A DNA stretch of 64,000 bases from Palleronia salina (lineage in GTDB: Bacteria; Pseudomonadota; Alphaproteobacteria; Rhodobacterales; Rhodobacteraceae), in assembly GCF_900141995.1 (NCBI RefSeq), contig NZ_FQZA01000001.1, forward strand, positions 523,538 to 587,537, given 5' to 3'. Made by a program: the position numbers and the translations under genes. This document shows, piece by piece, positions 35,466 through 45,737 of this stretch. The notes beneath the pieces are model-generated. The model had not been told where the DNA came from. It did not search any database and worked only from the letters and a program-made list of their open reading frames with translations. Numbering within the stretch: the first letter of the stretch is position 1; every line of letters starts with the position of its first letter.

Positions 35466-36557
35466 TTACATGCTGGCGTTCACGCGGTTGCGCTGACGCA
35501 CGTACTCGTTGTCGGCGATGTCGGCCCAGCTGGCGGATTCATTCATCGACTCGAAGTAGCTGTTCGCGATCTTCGCATACAGCTCGTCCGACATGTTCTC
35601 CTCGCGGACCTCGGCCGAAGCGCGGCCGAAGGCATCCCACACGTCATCGGGGAACTGCTTGGCCTGGACACCCTGGTCCTGCAGACGCTGAAGCGCGGCG
35701 CCGTTCTCGGCCAGCGACAGCGACAAGTTGTGCTGGTGCACCGCGGCGCAGGCGACCTCGACGATCTTCTGCTGGGCGGCGGTCAGGCTGTTGAACACGT
35801 CGAGATTCATGCCGATGGTCAGGGCCGAGCCCGGCTCGTGGAAACCGGCGGTGTAGTAGATCTTGGTGATCTCCTGGAAGCCCAGACGCTCGTCCGCGTA
35901 GGGTCCGATCCACTCGGCGCCCTCGATCGCGCCCGACGACAGGGCCTGGTAGATTTCGCCACCGGGGATGTTCTGCACCGACGCGCCCAGACGGCTGAGC
36001 ACCTGGCCGCCCTGGCCCGGCATGCGGAAGCGCAGGCCCTGCAGGTCCGAGGCCGAGGTGATTTCGCGGTTGAACCAGCCGCCGGGCTGCATGGCGGTGT
36101 TGCCGGCGAGGAACGACTTCAGGTTGAACAGGCTGGCCAGCTCGTTGTGGAGCTCGTGGCCGCCACGCTGGTAGTACCAGTTCGCCATTTCCTGGCCGGT
36201 CATGCCGAAGGGCACGGCGGTGAAGAAGGCGAAGCCCGGGTGCTGGTTCAGGAAGTAGTAGTCGGCCGAGTGATACAGGTCGGCCTGGCCGGCGGACACG
36301 GCGTCGAACACTTCGAACGCGCCGACCAGCGAACCGGCGGGGTTCTTCTGGATGGTCACCTGACCGTCGGTCATTTCGGTGATATAGTCGGCGGCCAGCT
36401 GCGCGGCGTCATCGAAGATCGCGAAGCCGTCCGGCACCGAGGTCACCATGGTCAACGTCCGGTTGCCCTGCGCGTAGAGCGGCGCGGCCAGCGTCGAGGC
36501 GGCGGCGGCGGCCGAGCCGCCCAGAGCGGACTTTTTCAGAAAAGAGCGACGATCCAT
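35466..36557 (-). CDS. TRAP substrate-binding protein, TakP-like
   Basis: This is the periplasmic solute receptor of the TRAP system, 363 aa. It has a twin-arginine-type signal (DRRSFLKK) cut near residue 30. Features shared with the 2-oxo-acid receptor TakP of Rhodobacter are the GGWFNREI segment carrying the carboxylate-binding Arg, GGEIYQALSSGAIEGAEWIGPY and DERLGFQEITKIYYTAGFHE. An alpha-keto acid or related carboxylate is therefore the likely ligand, although TakP-like receptors vary. The permease genes lie downstream. Confidence 0.87.
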   Translation of the reverse strand: MDRRSFLKKSALGGSAAAAASTLAAPLYAQGNRTLTMVTSVPDGFAIFDDAAQLAADYITEMTDGQVTIQKNPAGSLVGAFEVFDAVSAGQADLYHSADYYFLNQHPGFAFFTAVPFGMTGQEMANWYYQRGGHELHNELASLFNLKSFLAGNTAMQPGGWFNREITSASDLQGLRFRMPGQGGQVLSRLGASVQNIPGGEIYQALSSGAIEGAEWIGPYADERLGFQEITKIYYTAGFHEPGSALTIGMNLDVFNSLTAAQQKIVEVACAAVHQHNLSLSLAENGAALQRLQDQGVQAKQFPDDVWDAFGRASAEVREENMSDELYAKIANSYFESMNESASWADIADNEYVRQRNRVNASM

Positions 36558-36741
36558 TACATTCCTCCCAAGGATATCGGCACGGGGTCTTGGCGCCCCG
36601 CCCGGATCGGTTGCAGTGGGCGGACCCTAGCCAAGGGTGCGAGAGGAATAAATACCGAATCGCGACAGGCCAGCGCAGTTTTATTGCGCAGTCGTCTCGA
36701 TTTCGGGCGGCAAGCTCAGGTTGCCGAGAGGTCAATCCATG

Positions 36742-37611
36742 TCAGGTTGTGTCGCTCTTCTCCGATCGCTCTTCCAGGAGTTTCGACACCACGGCCCCCA
36801 GAAGGACGATGCAGGCCGACAGCCACATCCACATGAGAAGGATGATCGTGCCGCCGATGGCGCCGAAGGTTTCGTTGTAGGATCCGAAGCTGCGCACGTA
36901 GATCGCGAAGCCGATGCTGCCGAGGATCCAGAGCACGCAGGCCAGCGCCGCGCCCGGGACGAGCATGGACCAGCTCGGGAACCGCCGCGCGGGCGCGACG
37001 CGGTAGGTCAGCACGATGCCGGCCCCGGCGATGATCAGCAGAAGCGGCCAGCGCACGAGCATGATCAAGGTTTCCTGCCCCGCGGGCAGCGGCAACCACG
37101 CCAGGACCGCGGGCACCACCGCCCCCACCGCGACGCAGACGAGAACACCGAGGATCAGGCCCAGCGTCAGGGACAGCTTCAGAACTGTCGCGCGGATCAG
37201 CCCGCGCTGTTCCTCGACCCCGTGGACCAGGTTCAGCCCGTCCATGATCCCCTGCATCGCCTTCGATGCGGAATAGAGCGACAGGAGCAGGCCGGCCGCC
37301 GCCGCCAGCCCCAGCCCACCGGACCGGTTCGACACGACCTCCTGCGCCTGCCCGACGATGATCTCGGCCGCCGCCGCTGGCAGGACCGACGACAGGGTCT
37401 CCATCTGGTCGACGACCATGGCGGGATCGACCAGCAAACCGGCGATGGCGACCATCGCGCCGATGCCGGGGAACAGCGCCAGCAGGCCGAAGAACGCGAC
37501 GCCGGCGCCGACGAGCGTCAGCTTCATCCGGTCGGCCTCGGCCTTCACGCCCTTGGCCAGCCAGATGACGCCCTGCGGGCGGGCCCTGCTGTGTGTCATC
37601 GTGTCCGTCAT
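36742..37611 (-). CDS. YihY/BrkB-family membrane protein
   Basis: This is a 289-aa inner-membrane protein with about six segments. The first block, LTLVGAGVAFFGLLALFPGIGAMVAI, and the last, YNETFGAIGGTIILLMWMWLSACIVLLGAVVSKLLEE, are the family hallmarks. The older names BrkB and RNase BN are misleading; no enzymatic role is established. The C-terminus is charged. It is divergent from the ilvB leader. Confidence 0.9.
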   Translation of the reverse strand: MTDTMTHSRARPQGVIWLAKGVKAEADRMKLTLVGAGVAFFGLLALFPGIGAMVAIAGLLVDPAMVVDQMETLSSVLPAAAAEIIVGQAQEVVSNRSGGLGLAAAAGLLLSLYSASKAMQGIMDGLNLVHGVEEQRGLIRATVLKLSLTLGLILGVLVCVAVGAVVPAVLAWLPLPAGQETLIMLVRWPLLLIIAGAGIVLTYRVAPARRFPSWSMLVPGAALACVLWILGSIGFAIYVRSFGSYNETFGAIGGTIILLMWMWLSACIVLLGAVVSKLLEERSEKSDTT

Positions 37612-37784
37612 CTCGTGGCACCCCTTCTCTCAAATTGCGAACGCGTGGGAGCCGGGGCCGTTCCGACACCGGGAAAAACGCCGCTCCCTTGGCCGGTATT
37701 TCGCAAAAGTTCATGAGCGAGCCCTGCCGCGCAACAAAAGTTCAAGAAAATGCAATTCGAGGACATGTTTTCCCCGACAGGCGG

Positions 37785-37813
37785 TTGACCCTCCGTTCGG
37801 CTCTGACTATCAG
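37785..37813 (+). promoter_or_regulatory. ilvB promoter
   Basis: TTGACC (37785-37790), exactly 17 bases, then TATCAG (37808-37813). This is one of the best sigma-70-type matches in the window and would start a transcript near 37820, just before the leader peptide. Confidence 0.6.
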
Positions 37814-37844
37814 GCTCAGGACCGATGAAAGGATCGAGATCGTG

Positions 37845-37895
37845 ATGCCGCTTATTGACGTCGTACGCAGACCGACAGGGCGCAGGGACCGGTAG
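37845..37895 (+). CDS. ilvB leader peptide (16 aa)
   Basis: The ORF encodes [16 protein letters not shown]. Four of its first seven residues are Leu, Ile, Val, Val, the end products of the pathway encoded next, as expected for ribosome-stalling attenuation. It ends 24 bp before the terminator arm. A GAG lies seven bases before the ATG. Attenuation of ilvBN is established in Caulobacter; the peptide here is my reading of the sequence. Confidence 0.75.
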   Translation: MPLIDVVRRPTGRRDR

Positions 37896-37948
37896 CCGGA
37901 CCCGATCACGGAAGGACGCGCCCTCGATTGACCCTCGGGGGCTTTTTT
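37877..37948 (+). promoter_or_regulatory. ilvB attenuator: antiterminator and terminator
   Basis: The terminator is GCCCTCG (37920-37926) paired with CGGGGGC (37936-37942), one G-U pair, followed by six T (37943-37948). A competing antiterminator pairs AGGGCGC (37877-37883) with GCGCCCT (37918-37924) and uses bases of the terminator's left arm. A ribosome stalled at the Leu-Ile-Val codons would leave 37877-37883 free and favour read-through. One that reaches the leader stop (37893) would cover it and favour termination. Confidence 0.75.
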
Positions 37949-37986
37949 ATGCGCCGAAGATGGCGCGAATTGCGGAGACCAGGACG

Positions 37987-39741
<1,755 letters not shown>

Positions 39742-39752
39742 GACGCCGGGAT

Positions 39753-39802
39753 GCGGGGGGCCAGCCCCCCGCGCCCCCCGAGGTATTTCTGGAAAGATGA
39801 AG
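39753..39802 (+). repeat. Dispersed composite repeat, family B, copy 2
   Basis: A GC hairpin (GCGGGGGG, CA-containing loop, CCCCCCGC), a C-run, GAGGTATTT, three bases, GAAAGATGAAG. It matches the copy at 13834-13883 and fills most of the 87-bp gap between ilvB and ilvN. Confidence 0.8.
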
Positions 39803-39828
39803 CAGGCGCCGGCGCGCCGGAGGACAGT

Positions 39829-40386
39829 ATGAGCACGCTGAAGATCAAGAAGGGCACGTCGAAGCATTCGGCCTACGACCTGCGCGACCCGCATGCGGAC
39901 GTCATCGAACGGCACACGCTGGCCGTGATCGTCGACAACGAGGCGGGGGTGCTGGCCCGCGTCATCGGCCTGTTTTCGGGACGCGGCTACAACATCGAGT
40001 CGCTGACCGTGGCCGAGATCGACCACACCGGCCACACCTCGCGCATCACCATCGTGACGGCCGGCACGCCCGCCATCATCGAGCAGATCAAGGCGCAGCT
40101 GGGCCGGATCGTGCCGGTCCACGAGGTGCACGACCTGACGGTCGAGGGCGCCTCGGTCGAGCGCGAGCTGGCCCTGTTCAAGGTGGCCGGCGGCGGCGAC
40201 AAGCGGGTCGAGGCGCTGCGCCTGGCCGATATCTTCCGCGCCAGCGTGGTCGACTCGACGCTGGAGAACTTCACCTTCGAGATCACCGGCGCGCCCGGCA
40301 AGATCGACGCCTTCGCCGACCTGATGCGCCCGCTGGGCCTGGTCGAGATGGCGCGGACCGGCGTCGCGGCCCTGGCGCGCGGCTAG
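39829..40386 (+). CDS. ilvN: Acetolactate synthase small (regulatory) subunit
   Basis: This is the regulatory subunit that stimulates IlvB and confers valine feedback inhibition, 185 aa. An N-terminal ACT domain (LAVIVDNEAGVLARVIGLFSGRGYNIESLTV, about 28-58) is followed by a C-terminal domain ending GLVEMARTGVAALARG. The ATG at 39829 has GGAGGA upstream. It is in the same operon as ilvB, separated by repeat B. Confidence 0.96.
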   Translation: MSTLKIKKGTSKHSAYDLRDPHADVIERHTLAVIVDNEAGVLARVIGLFSGRGYNIESLTVAEIDHTGHTSRITIVTAGTPAIIEQIKAQLGRIVPVHEVHDLTVEGASVERELALFKVAGGGDKRVEALRLADIFRASVVDSTLENFTFEITGAPGKIDAFADLMRPLGLVEMARTGVAALARG

Positions 40387-40427
40387 GCCCGTGCCCGCCG
40401 GCCGGGCGGCGGACGGGGTCCGGCCGG

Positions 40428-40655
40428 TCAGCCGGGCAGCAGGCCGCGCTCGTTGGCCGACAGGAGCTCGGCCTGGCTGAGCAGCCCGTTGCCGTCGGTA
40501 TCGGCCAGCAGGAAGACCTCTTCGGTCAGCCCGGGGATCGCGATCTGCGCCTCGCGCAGGCTCAGCAGGCCGTCGCCGTCGGCGTCGATTTCCTGCGCGG
40601 CGGCGGTGCCCGCCGCGAGCGCGGCGACGGCGAGTATCGTGAGACGTCTGGTCAT
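40428..40655 (-). CDS. EF-hand calcium-binding protein, exported
   Basis: This is a 75-aa protein with a signal peptide (1-20) and two EF-hand loops, DADGDGLLSLRE (about 24-35) and DTDGNGLLSQAE (about 52-63). Both have Asp at 1, 3 and 5 and Glu at 12, so both should bind calcium in the periplasm. Partners are unknown. It converges on ilvN. The 230 bp upstream of it, up to the ABC permease gene, show no ORF or structure I can support. Confidence 0.85.
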   Translation of the reverse strand: MTRRLTILAVAALAAGTAAAQEIDADGDGLLSLREAQIAIPGLTEEVFLLADTDGNGLLSQAELLSANERGLLPG

Positions 40656-40885
40656 GGGGGGCTCCGGTCAAAGGGGCGTTGTGCGGAACGCCCGGTCACA
40701 GCCCAGTCTTGACCGGACGCGCCGCCCGGTCAGCGATAACGGGATTGCGGCAGCGCTTCCGGCGGTGCCGTGCCGCGATGCCGCGATTGGCTCGGCGCCG
40801 TATCGCGCGCTTCGAGAGGCGCCCTTACCTGAGGCGGGTTCTGACCGATGGTCCCACCGGCAAGCGGCGGCGGGCCGCGCATGGA

Positions 40886-41671
40886 TCAGCCGGTGACGGC
40901 GGCCCTGCGCCAGGCGGTGGTCCGCCGTTCCCAGCCCTGCAGCAACGCGTACTCGATCAGCAGCATCACCGCGACGAAGGCGAAGGCGTAGGCCAGGACG
41001 TAGCCGACCTCGAACAGCTGGAAATACAGGTGGATCTGGAAGCCGACCCCGTTCGAGCGTCCCAGGAACTCGACCACCAGAACGATCTTCCAGATGATCG
41101 CCAGCCCATTGCGCGTGCTGGCCGCCAGGAACGGCCAGAGCTGCGGCAGGATCACGTGGCGCAGCCGCGCCGCGGGCGACATGCGGAAGGCGCGCGCCAT
41201 CTCGGACACGCGGGGATCCAGCGCCCAGATCCCTTCGCGGATGTTTACCGTCACCATGGCGGTCTTGTTCAGCGCGACGGCGGTGATCGCCGCCACCTCG
41301 TTCAGGCCGATCCAGAGATAACAAAGGACGATCACCACCAGCGCGGGCACGTTCAGCGCCACCACTACCCACGGGCCCAGCCAGCGGTTCAGCCGTGGTA
41401 CCAGTCCTAGCGCCAGCCCCAACGCGACGCCCGCCGCCATGGCGATGGCGAAGGCCGCCGCCACCCGCGCCAGCGTGGCCGCCACGTGGAACTGCAGCGC
41501 GCCCTTCGCGACCTCGGAGGTGAAGATGCGCCAGACCTCGACCGGGCCCGGCAGGATCTCGGGGTCGCCCGAGATCCGCGCCGCCAGCGCCCACGCAACG
41601 ACCAGCGCCAGCAGCGACACCGCGATGGTCACGGGGCCGGGATTGCGGTCGGAGGAGGCGTGCTGGTGCAT
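40886..41671 (-). CDS. ABC transporter permease, SsuC/TauC-like
   Basis: This is an inner-membrane permease of 261 aa with about six segments and the EAA loop (EMARAFRMSPAARLRHVILPQLWPFLAAS) that contacts the ATPase. It belongs to the nitrate/sulfonate/taurine-type importers. No ATPase or matching binding protein adjoins it, so it is an orphan in this window. The ATG at 41671 is preceded by GGAGGAGG-like purines further upstream. It is divergent from the NosR-like gene. Confidence 0.85.
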   Translation of the reverse strand: MHQHASSDRNPGPVTIAVSLLALVVAWALAARISGDPEILPGPVEVWRIFTSEVAKGALQFHVAATLARVAAAFAIAMAAGVALGLALGLVPRLNRWLGPWVVVALNVPALVVIVLCYLWIGLNEVAAITAVALNKTAMVTVNIREGIWALDPRVSEMARAFRMSPAARLRHVILPQLWPFLAASTRNGLAIIWKIVLVVEFLGRSNGVGFQIHLYFQLFEVGYVLAYAFAFVAVMLLIEYALLQGWERRTTAWRRAAVTG

Positions 41672-41759
41672 GGGTCCGACATTCGCCCGTGGGGGCTGCG
41701 CAACGCATCCCGACCTTCGTCGCATGGGACCGCGCGCGGCGCGGACGTAGCGTTGGCGC

Positions 41760-43883
41760 ATGTCGCGGGTGCTGTCACTGATCCTTGCCCTTGCTCTGGC
41801 CGTGGCGGCCCATGCCGCCCGCGCCGAGGTCACGCCGCGCGACGAGATCGCCGCCCATATCCGCGCGCCCATGGAGCTGGGCCCGGCGCTGAACGACCAG
41901 GGGGTCTACAGCCTTCTGAACTCGGGCGGCGCGGCGGCGGGCTACGTGTTCGAGACGCGGCCCATGGCCCCCCTGCCCGGCTTCTCCGGCGCGCCGGTGA
42001 ACGTGCTGGTGGTGCTGGATCTCGACGGCCGGTTCCTGGACGTCCGGCTCCTGGACCATAACGAGCCGATCTTCGTCTCTGGCCTGCCCGAGCACCTGTT
42101 CTACGATTTCTTCGACCAGTACCGCGGGCTGTCGATCTCGGACACGCTGGTGGTGGGCAACCCCTACGGCGAGGCGGACGAGAGCAGCGCGCTGGTCTAC
42201 CTGGACGGGGTGACCAAGGCCACCGCCTCGGTCCGGATCGCGCACGAGTCGCTTCTGGCCGCCACGCTGCAGATCGCGCGCGAGAAGATGGGCGGGATCA
42301 GCAGCGGCCCGCCCGCCTATCCCGACCCGACCCATGACGAGGCGCTGAGCTGGGCCGACCTGGTCGAACAGGGCATCGTGCGGCGCCTGACGGTGACGAA
42401 TGCCGAGATCGACGCGGAATTCGCGGGCACCGTCTGGGCGGATGACGACCCCGCCGCGCGCGACGACCCCGACGCGCCCTACATGGACCTGTGGGTGGTC
42501 GACCTCGGCCCGCCCGCCATCGCCCGCGCCGTGCTGTCCGAGGATGGCTTCGCGGCGCTGCAGTCCTTCCTCGAGATCTCGAACGACGACGAGCCGATCC
42601 TCGTGGCCGAGACCGCGCGCCACGGCCTCGTTTCGGACGGGTTCACGCGCAATACGTCGCCCGACTGGATCAGCGCCGAGCAGGGCGGCTTCCCGGTGGC
42701 GCTGCGCGATGCGGACCTGCTGTTCTCGCTGGCCGACGACGTGCCCGACGCGCTGCACGACGCGGTGGATTTCGGATCCGCCCTGATCCTGCGTACCGAC
42801 CGGCGTCTGGGCTTCGACCCGGCGTCGGACTGGACGCTGAACGTGAAGGCGGTGCGCGAACACGGCATGTTCAAGCCCGAGGTGGGATCCGTCACGCTCA
42901 GCAGCACGCAATCGACGCCCGAACGGTTCTTCAACAGGCCCGAGCTGCGCAAGCCCGCGCCGCCCTGGCTCGAGGCGCTGAAGACCCGTGCGCCCGACCT
43001 GGTCGTGCTGGGCCTGTTCCTCACGCTGCTGCTGATGCTGCTGGGCGGGGCGATGAACCGGCTGGCCGGGCATCGCCACTTCACGGCGATCCGGCTGGGT
43101 ATCCTGGCCTTCGTCACGGTCTTCATCGGCTGGTGGGGACAGGGGCAGCTGTCGATCGTCACGGCCATGGGCGTGCTGCGCGCGGGCGTCGAGGGCGGCA
43201 GTTTCATGTTCCTGGCCTACGACCCCTTCTCGCTGGTGATCTGGGCCGTGGCCATCGCCGGGCTGGTGGCCTGGGGGCGCGGCCTGTTCTGCGGGTGGCT
43301 CTGCCCCTTCGGCGCGCTCCAGGAATTCGCCGCGCATCTGGGCCGCGTGCTGCGCGTGCCGCAGGTCGAGCCATCGGCGCGGTGGGACGCGCGGCTGAAA
43401 TGGCTGAAATACGCGGTGCTGCTGGCGCTGGTTGTCGTCGTCTTCACAGCACCCGCCCGCATCGACAAGGCCGCCGAGGTCGAGCCGTTCAAGACCGCGA
43501 TCACCACCTTCTTCGTGCGCGAATGGTACTACGTGGCCTACGCCGTCTTCTGGCTGGTGCTGTCCATGACGCTCTTCAAGGGGTTCTGCCGCTATGTCTG
43601 CCCGCTGGGCGCGCTCATGGCCATCGGCGGCGTCCTGCGCGGGCGCGACTGGATCGCGCGGCGGGCGGAATGCGGCTCGCCCTGCCAGCTCTGCCGGGTG
43701 AAATGCCGCTATGGCAGCATCGAGAAATCGGGCCGCGTGGACTATTCCGAATGTTTCCAGTGCCTCGACTGCGTGACGATCCACGACGACCCGCGCCAAT
43801 GCGTGCCGCTGATCGTGGATGCCAAGCGGCGGGCCCGCGCGACCGCCGCGCATCCCAACGCCGGCCCGGTGCCCGCCGAATGA
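41760..43883 (+). CDS. NosR-like membrane flavoprotein with 4Fe-4S domain
   Basis: This is a 707-aa protein with a signal peptide (1-22), a periplasmic FMN-binding domain, several membrane segments from about 420 and two C-terminal iron-sulfur regions. The flavinylation site is likely DGVTKATAS (Asp149-Ser157), where a Lys replaces the Gly of the usual S/T-G-A-T. Two membrane CxxxCP motifs (FCGWLCP and FCRYVCP) and CGSPCQLCRVKC with CFQCLDC follow. NosR-type proteins pass electrons across the membrane to periplasmic enzymes. The true partner is unknown, since no nosZ is nearby. apbE overlaps downstream. Confidence 0.88.
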   Translation: MSRVLSLILALALAVAAHAARAEVTPRDEIAAHIRAPMELGPALNDQGVYSLLNSGGAAAGYVFETRPMAPLPGFSGAPVNVLVVLDLDGRFLDVRLLDHNEPIFVSGLPEHLFYDFFDQYRGLSISDTLVVGNPYGEADESSALVYLDGVTKATASVRIAHESLLAATLQIAREKMGGISSGPPAYPDPTHDEALSWADLVEQGIVRRLTVTNAEIDAEFAGTVWADDDPAARDDPDAPYMDLWVVDLGPPAIARAVLSEDGFAALQSFLEISNDDEPILVAETARHGLVSDGFTRNTSPDWISAEQGGFPVALRDADLLFSLADDVPDALHDAVDFGSALILRTDRRLGFDPASDWTLNVKAVREHGMFKPEVGSVTLSSTQSTPERFFNRPELRKPAPPWLEALKTRAPDLVVLGLFLTLLLMLLGGAMNRLAGHRHFTAIRLGILAFVTVFIGWWGQGQLSIVTAMGVLRAGVEGGSFMFLAYDPFSLVIWAVAIAGLVAWGRGLFCGWLCPFGALQEFAAHLGRVLRVPQVEPSARWDARLKWLKYAVLLALVVVVFTAPARIDKAAEVEPFKTAITTFFVREWYYVAYAVFWLVLSMTLFKGFCRYVCPLGALMAIGGVLRGRDWIARRAECGSPCQLCRVKCRYGSIEKSGRVDYSECFQCLDCVTIHDDPRQCVPLIVDAKRRARATAAHPNAGPVPAE

Positions 43884-44737
43884 GACGCCGCCGTTTCCTC
43901 GCCCTCAGCGCCGCGGCGCTGGCCGCGCCCGCCGCGACCCCGGCCTGGCCCGAGACCCGTTGGCGCGGCTTCGGGCTGGGGGCCGAGCTGTCGATGACCC
44001 TGCGCGCGCCCCCGGCGCTCGCCCGCGACGCCATCGCCGCCGCCCGCGAGGAGATCGAGACCGTCGAACGGGCCTTCAGCCTCTACCGCGACGACAGCGA
44101 GCTCGTGCGGCTGAACACCTCGGGCATCTTGCGGCCCTCGCCGCTGTTCACCGAACTCGCGCATCATGTGGACCGCGCGCACGCGCTGACCGGCGGTGTG
44201 TTCGACCCGACCGTTCAAGCCGTCTGGGCGGCCCTGGCGCAAGGCCGCGACCCGGCGCCCGCGCGTGCCGCGGTGGGGTGGCACCGCGTCCACCGCGCGC
44301 CCGGGACCGTGGCCTTGCAGCGGGGCCAGTCGCTGACCTTCAACGGCATCGCCCAGGGCTTCGCCACCGACAGGGTGCGCGCGCGTCTCGCCGCGCTGGG
44401 CCTGGGCGAGATCCTGGTCAACATGGGGGAATTCGCGGCGCTTGGCGGCCCCTGGCAGCTGGGCATCGCCGACCCCGCCGCCGGCCTCGTCGCCCGGACG
44501 ACCCTCACCGGTGGCGCCATCGCCACCACCAGCGCGGCGCCGCACCTGATCGCGCCCGATGGCAGGGCGTCCCGCCACGCCACGGTGTCGGTCGAGGCGC
44601 CGGACGCCACCCTGGCCGACGCCCTGTCGACCGCCGCGCTGTTCATGGCGCCCGGGGAGCTTTCCGGCCTGCTGGAAGGCGCCGGCGCCACGGCCATCCA
44701 CACGGTCGATGCCAACGGCCGCCACCGCCGGATCTGA
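43880..44737 (+). CDS. apbE: FAD:protein FMN transferase (ApbE)
   Basis: ApbE attaches FMN covalently to a Thr or Ser of periplasmic flavoproteins. The product is 285 aa with a twin-arginine-type signal (RRRRFLALS). FNGIAQGFATDRV and ILVNMGEFAALG are family blocks, with GGAIATTSAA and ADALSTAALFM near the C-terminus. It starts within the stop of the NosR-like gene (ATGA), so its substrate is very likely that protein. Confidence 0.92.
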   Translation: MRRRRFLALSAAALAAPAATPAWPETRWRGFGLGAELSMTLRAPPALARDAIAAAREEIETVERAFSLYRDDSELVRLNTSGILRPSPLFTELAHHVDRAHALTGGVFDPTVQAVWAALAQGRDPAPARAAVGWHRVHRAPGTVALQRGQSLTFNGIAQGFATDRVRARLAALGLGEILVNMGEFAALGGPWQLGIADPAAGLVARTTLTGGAIATTSAAPHLIAPDGRASRHATVSVEAPDATLADALSTAALFMAPGELSGLLEGAGATAIHTVDANGRHRRI

Positions 44738-44753
44738 CGCGCCACGCCCATCG

Positions 44754-44776
44754 CATCACTGGTCTTCAAATACTCG
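44754..44776 (-). repeat. Dispersed repeat, family A, copy 6
   Basis: Reverse orientation: CATCACTGGTC, TTC, AAATACTC. It lies 17 bp past the apbE stop in the gap to the convergent coxM gene. Confidence 0.8.
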
Positions 44777-44815
44777 GCGAGCCGCTTTCGACCCGCGCGC
44801 CGTCCACATGAGGGC

Positions 44816-44851
44816 GCAACGCGAAACGCCCCGCCGTTTCCAGCGGGGCGT
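44816..44851 (-). terminator. Terminator of the cox operon
   Basis: A perfect 9-bp stem (ACGCCCCGC at 44826-44834, GCGGGGCGT at 44843-44851, 8-base loop) followed on the minus strand by TTTCGCG. It lies 24 bp past the coxM stop. Confidence 0.7.
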
Positions 44852-44874
44852 CCGATCCTGTCTCACCCGTGGGA

Positions 44875-45663
44875 TCAGGCCAGCGCGGCCACCGCCCGCT
44901 GTGTCATGACCTTGGTCAGCTGCGCGCGGTAGGCGCCCGAGCCGTGCAGATCCGAGATCATCATGGCGGCCGACACGCTCAGCCCCGACACCGCGTCGGC
45001 GCTGAAGTTGCCTTGCAGCGCCTCCTCGGCCTCGGTCCAGCGGAACACGCCGTCCGACGACGCCCCGGTCACGGCCACGCGGACAGTGTCGCCGAAATGG
45101 GCGACGAACACGGCCGTCAGCGGGAAGCGCGACGCGGGCTGGATGAACTTCTGGTAGATCGCCTTCTGCGGCACCGGGAATTTCACCGCCGTGACGATCT
45201 CGCCCTCGTCCAGCGCGGACATGAACATGCCCTGGAAAAAGTCGTCGGCCGCGATCTCGCGCCGGTCGGTGACGATGGTGGCGCCCGACCCCAGTGCGCC
45301 CGCCGGATAGCAGGCCGAGGGGTCGTTGTTGGCGATGGACCCGCCGATGGTGCCGCGCGACCGCACGCTGGGATCACCGATGCGTCCCGCCAGCGACGAC
45401 AGCGCCGGGTAGCTTTCAGCGGTCTCGCGCGCGACGGTGGCGTGGGTGGTGCCGCCGCCGATCCAGATCTGGTCGCCGTCCTTGCGGACGCCCTTCATCT
45501 CGTCGATGGCGGTCAGGCTCACCAGGATCTCGGGCGCGGCAAGCCGGGCCTTCATGGTGGGCATCAGGGTCTGGCCGCCCGACATGGGCTGCGCCTCGTC
45601 GCCCTTCAGGGCCGCGACCGCGTCGGCGACGCTGGTGGGCCGGACGAATTCGAAATTCTGCAT
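44875..45663 (-). CDS. coxM: CO-dehydrogenase-like medium (FAD) subunit
   Basis: This is the FAD-binding subunit of a molybdenum hydroxylase, 262 aa. FAD-loop motifs are AQPMSGGQTLMP (about 25-36) and SRGTIGGSIANNDP (about 102-115), both typical of CoxM/XDH medium subunits. It is the last gene of the coxG-S-L-M operon and takes electrons from CoxS to pass on to the respiratory chain. Confidence 0.9.
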   Translation of the reverse strand: MQNFEFVRPTSVADAVAALKGDEAQPMSGGQTLMPTMKARLAAPEILVSLTAIDEMKGVRKDGDQIWIGGGTTHATVARETAESYPALSSLAGRIGDPSVRSRGTIGGSIANNDPSACYPAGALGSGATIVTDRREIAADDFFQGMFMSALDEGEIVTAVKFPVPQKAIYQKFIQPASRFPLTAVFVAHFGDTVRVAVTGASSDGVFRWTEAEEALQGNFSADAVSGLSVSAAMMISDLHGSGAYRAQLTKVMTQRAVAALA

Positions 45664-45737
45664 TCTCTCTGTCTCCTGTTGGGTCGGGTTGCCCCCGCGC
45701 GGGTCACGCGCGGGGGTCCGCCTTCAGTTCCTGGGCC

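Noticed and set aside
37824..37844. Alternative leader ORF (ATG at 37824, six codons) before ilvB
   Set aside because: It encodes MKGSRS and has no branched-chain residues. The ORF at 37845 fits attenuation far better, though the short one might affect its translation.
40656..40885. 230-bp gap between the EF-hand gene and the ABC permease gene
   Set aside because: It holds GC-rich imperfect inverted repeats, but none with a T-tract or a clear palindrome, and no convincing ORF.
41760..44737. Nitrous oxide reductase cluster
   Set aside because: A NosR-like protein and ApbE are present but nosZ, nosD, nosF and nosY are not, so a nos cluster is not called.
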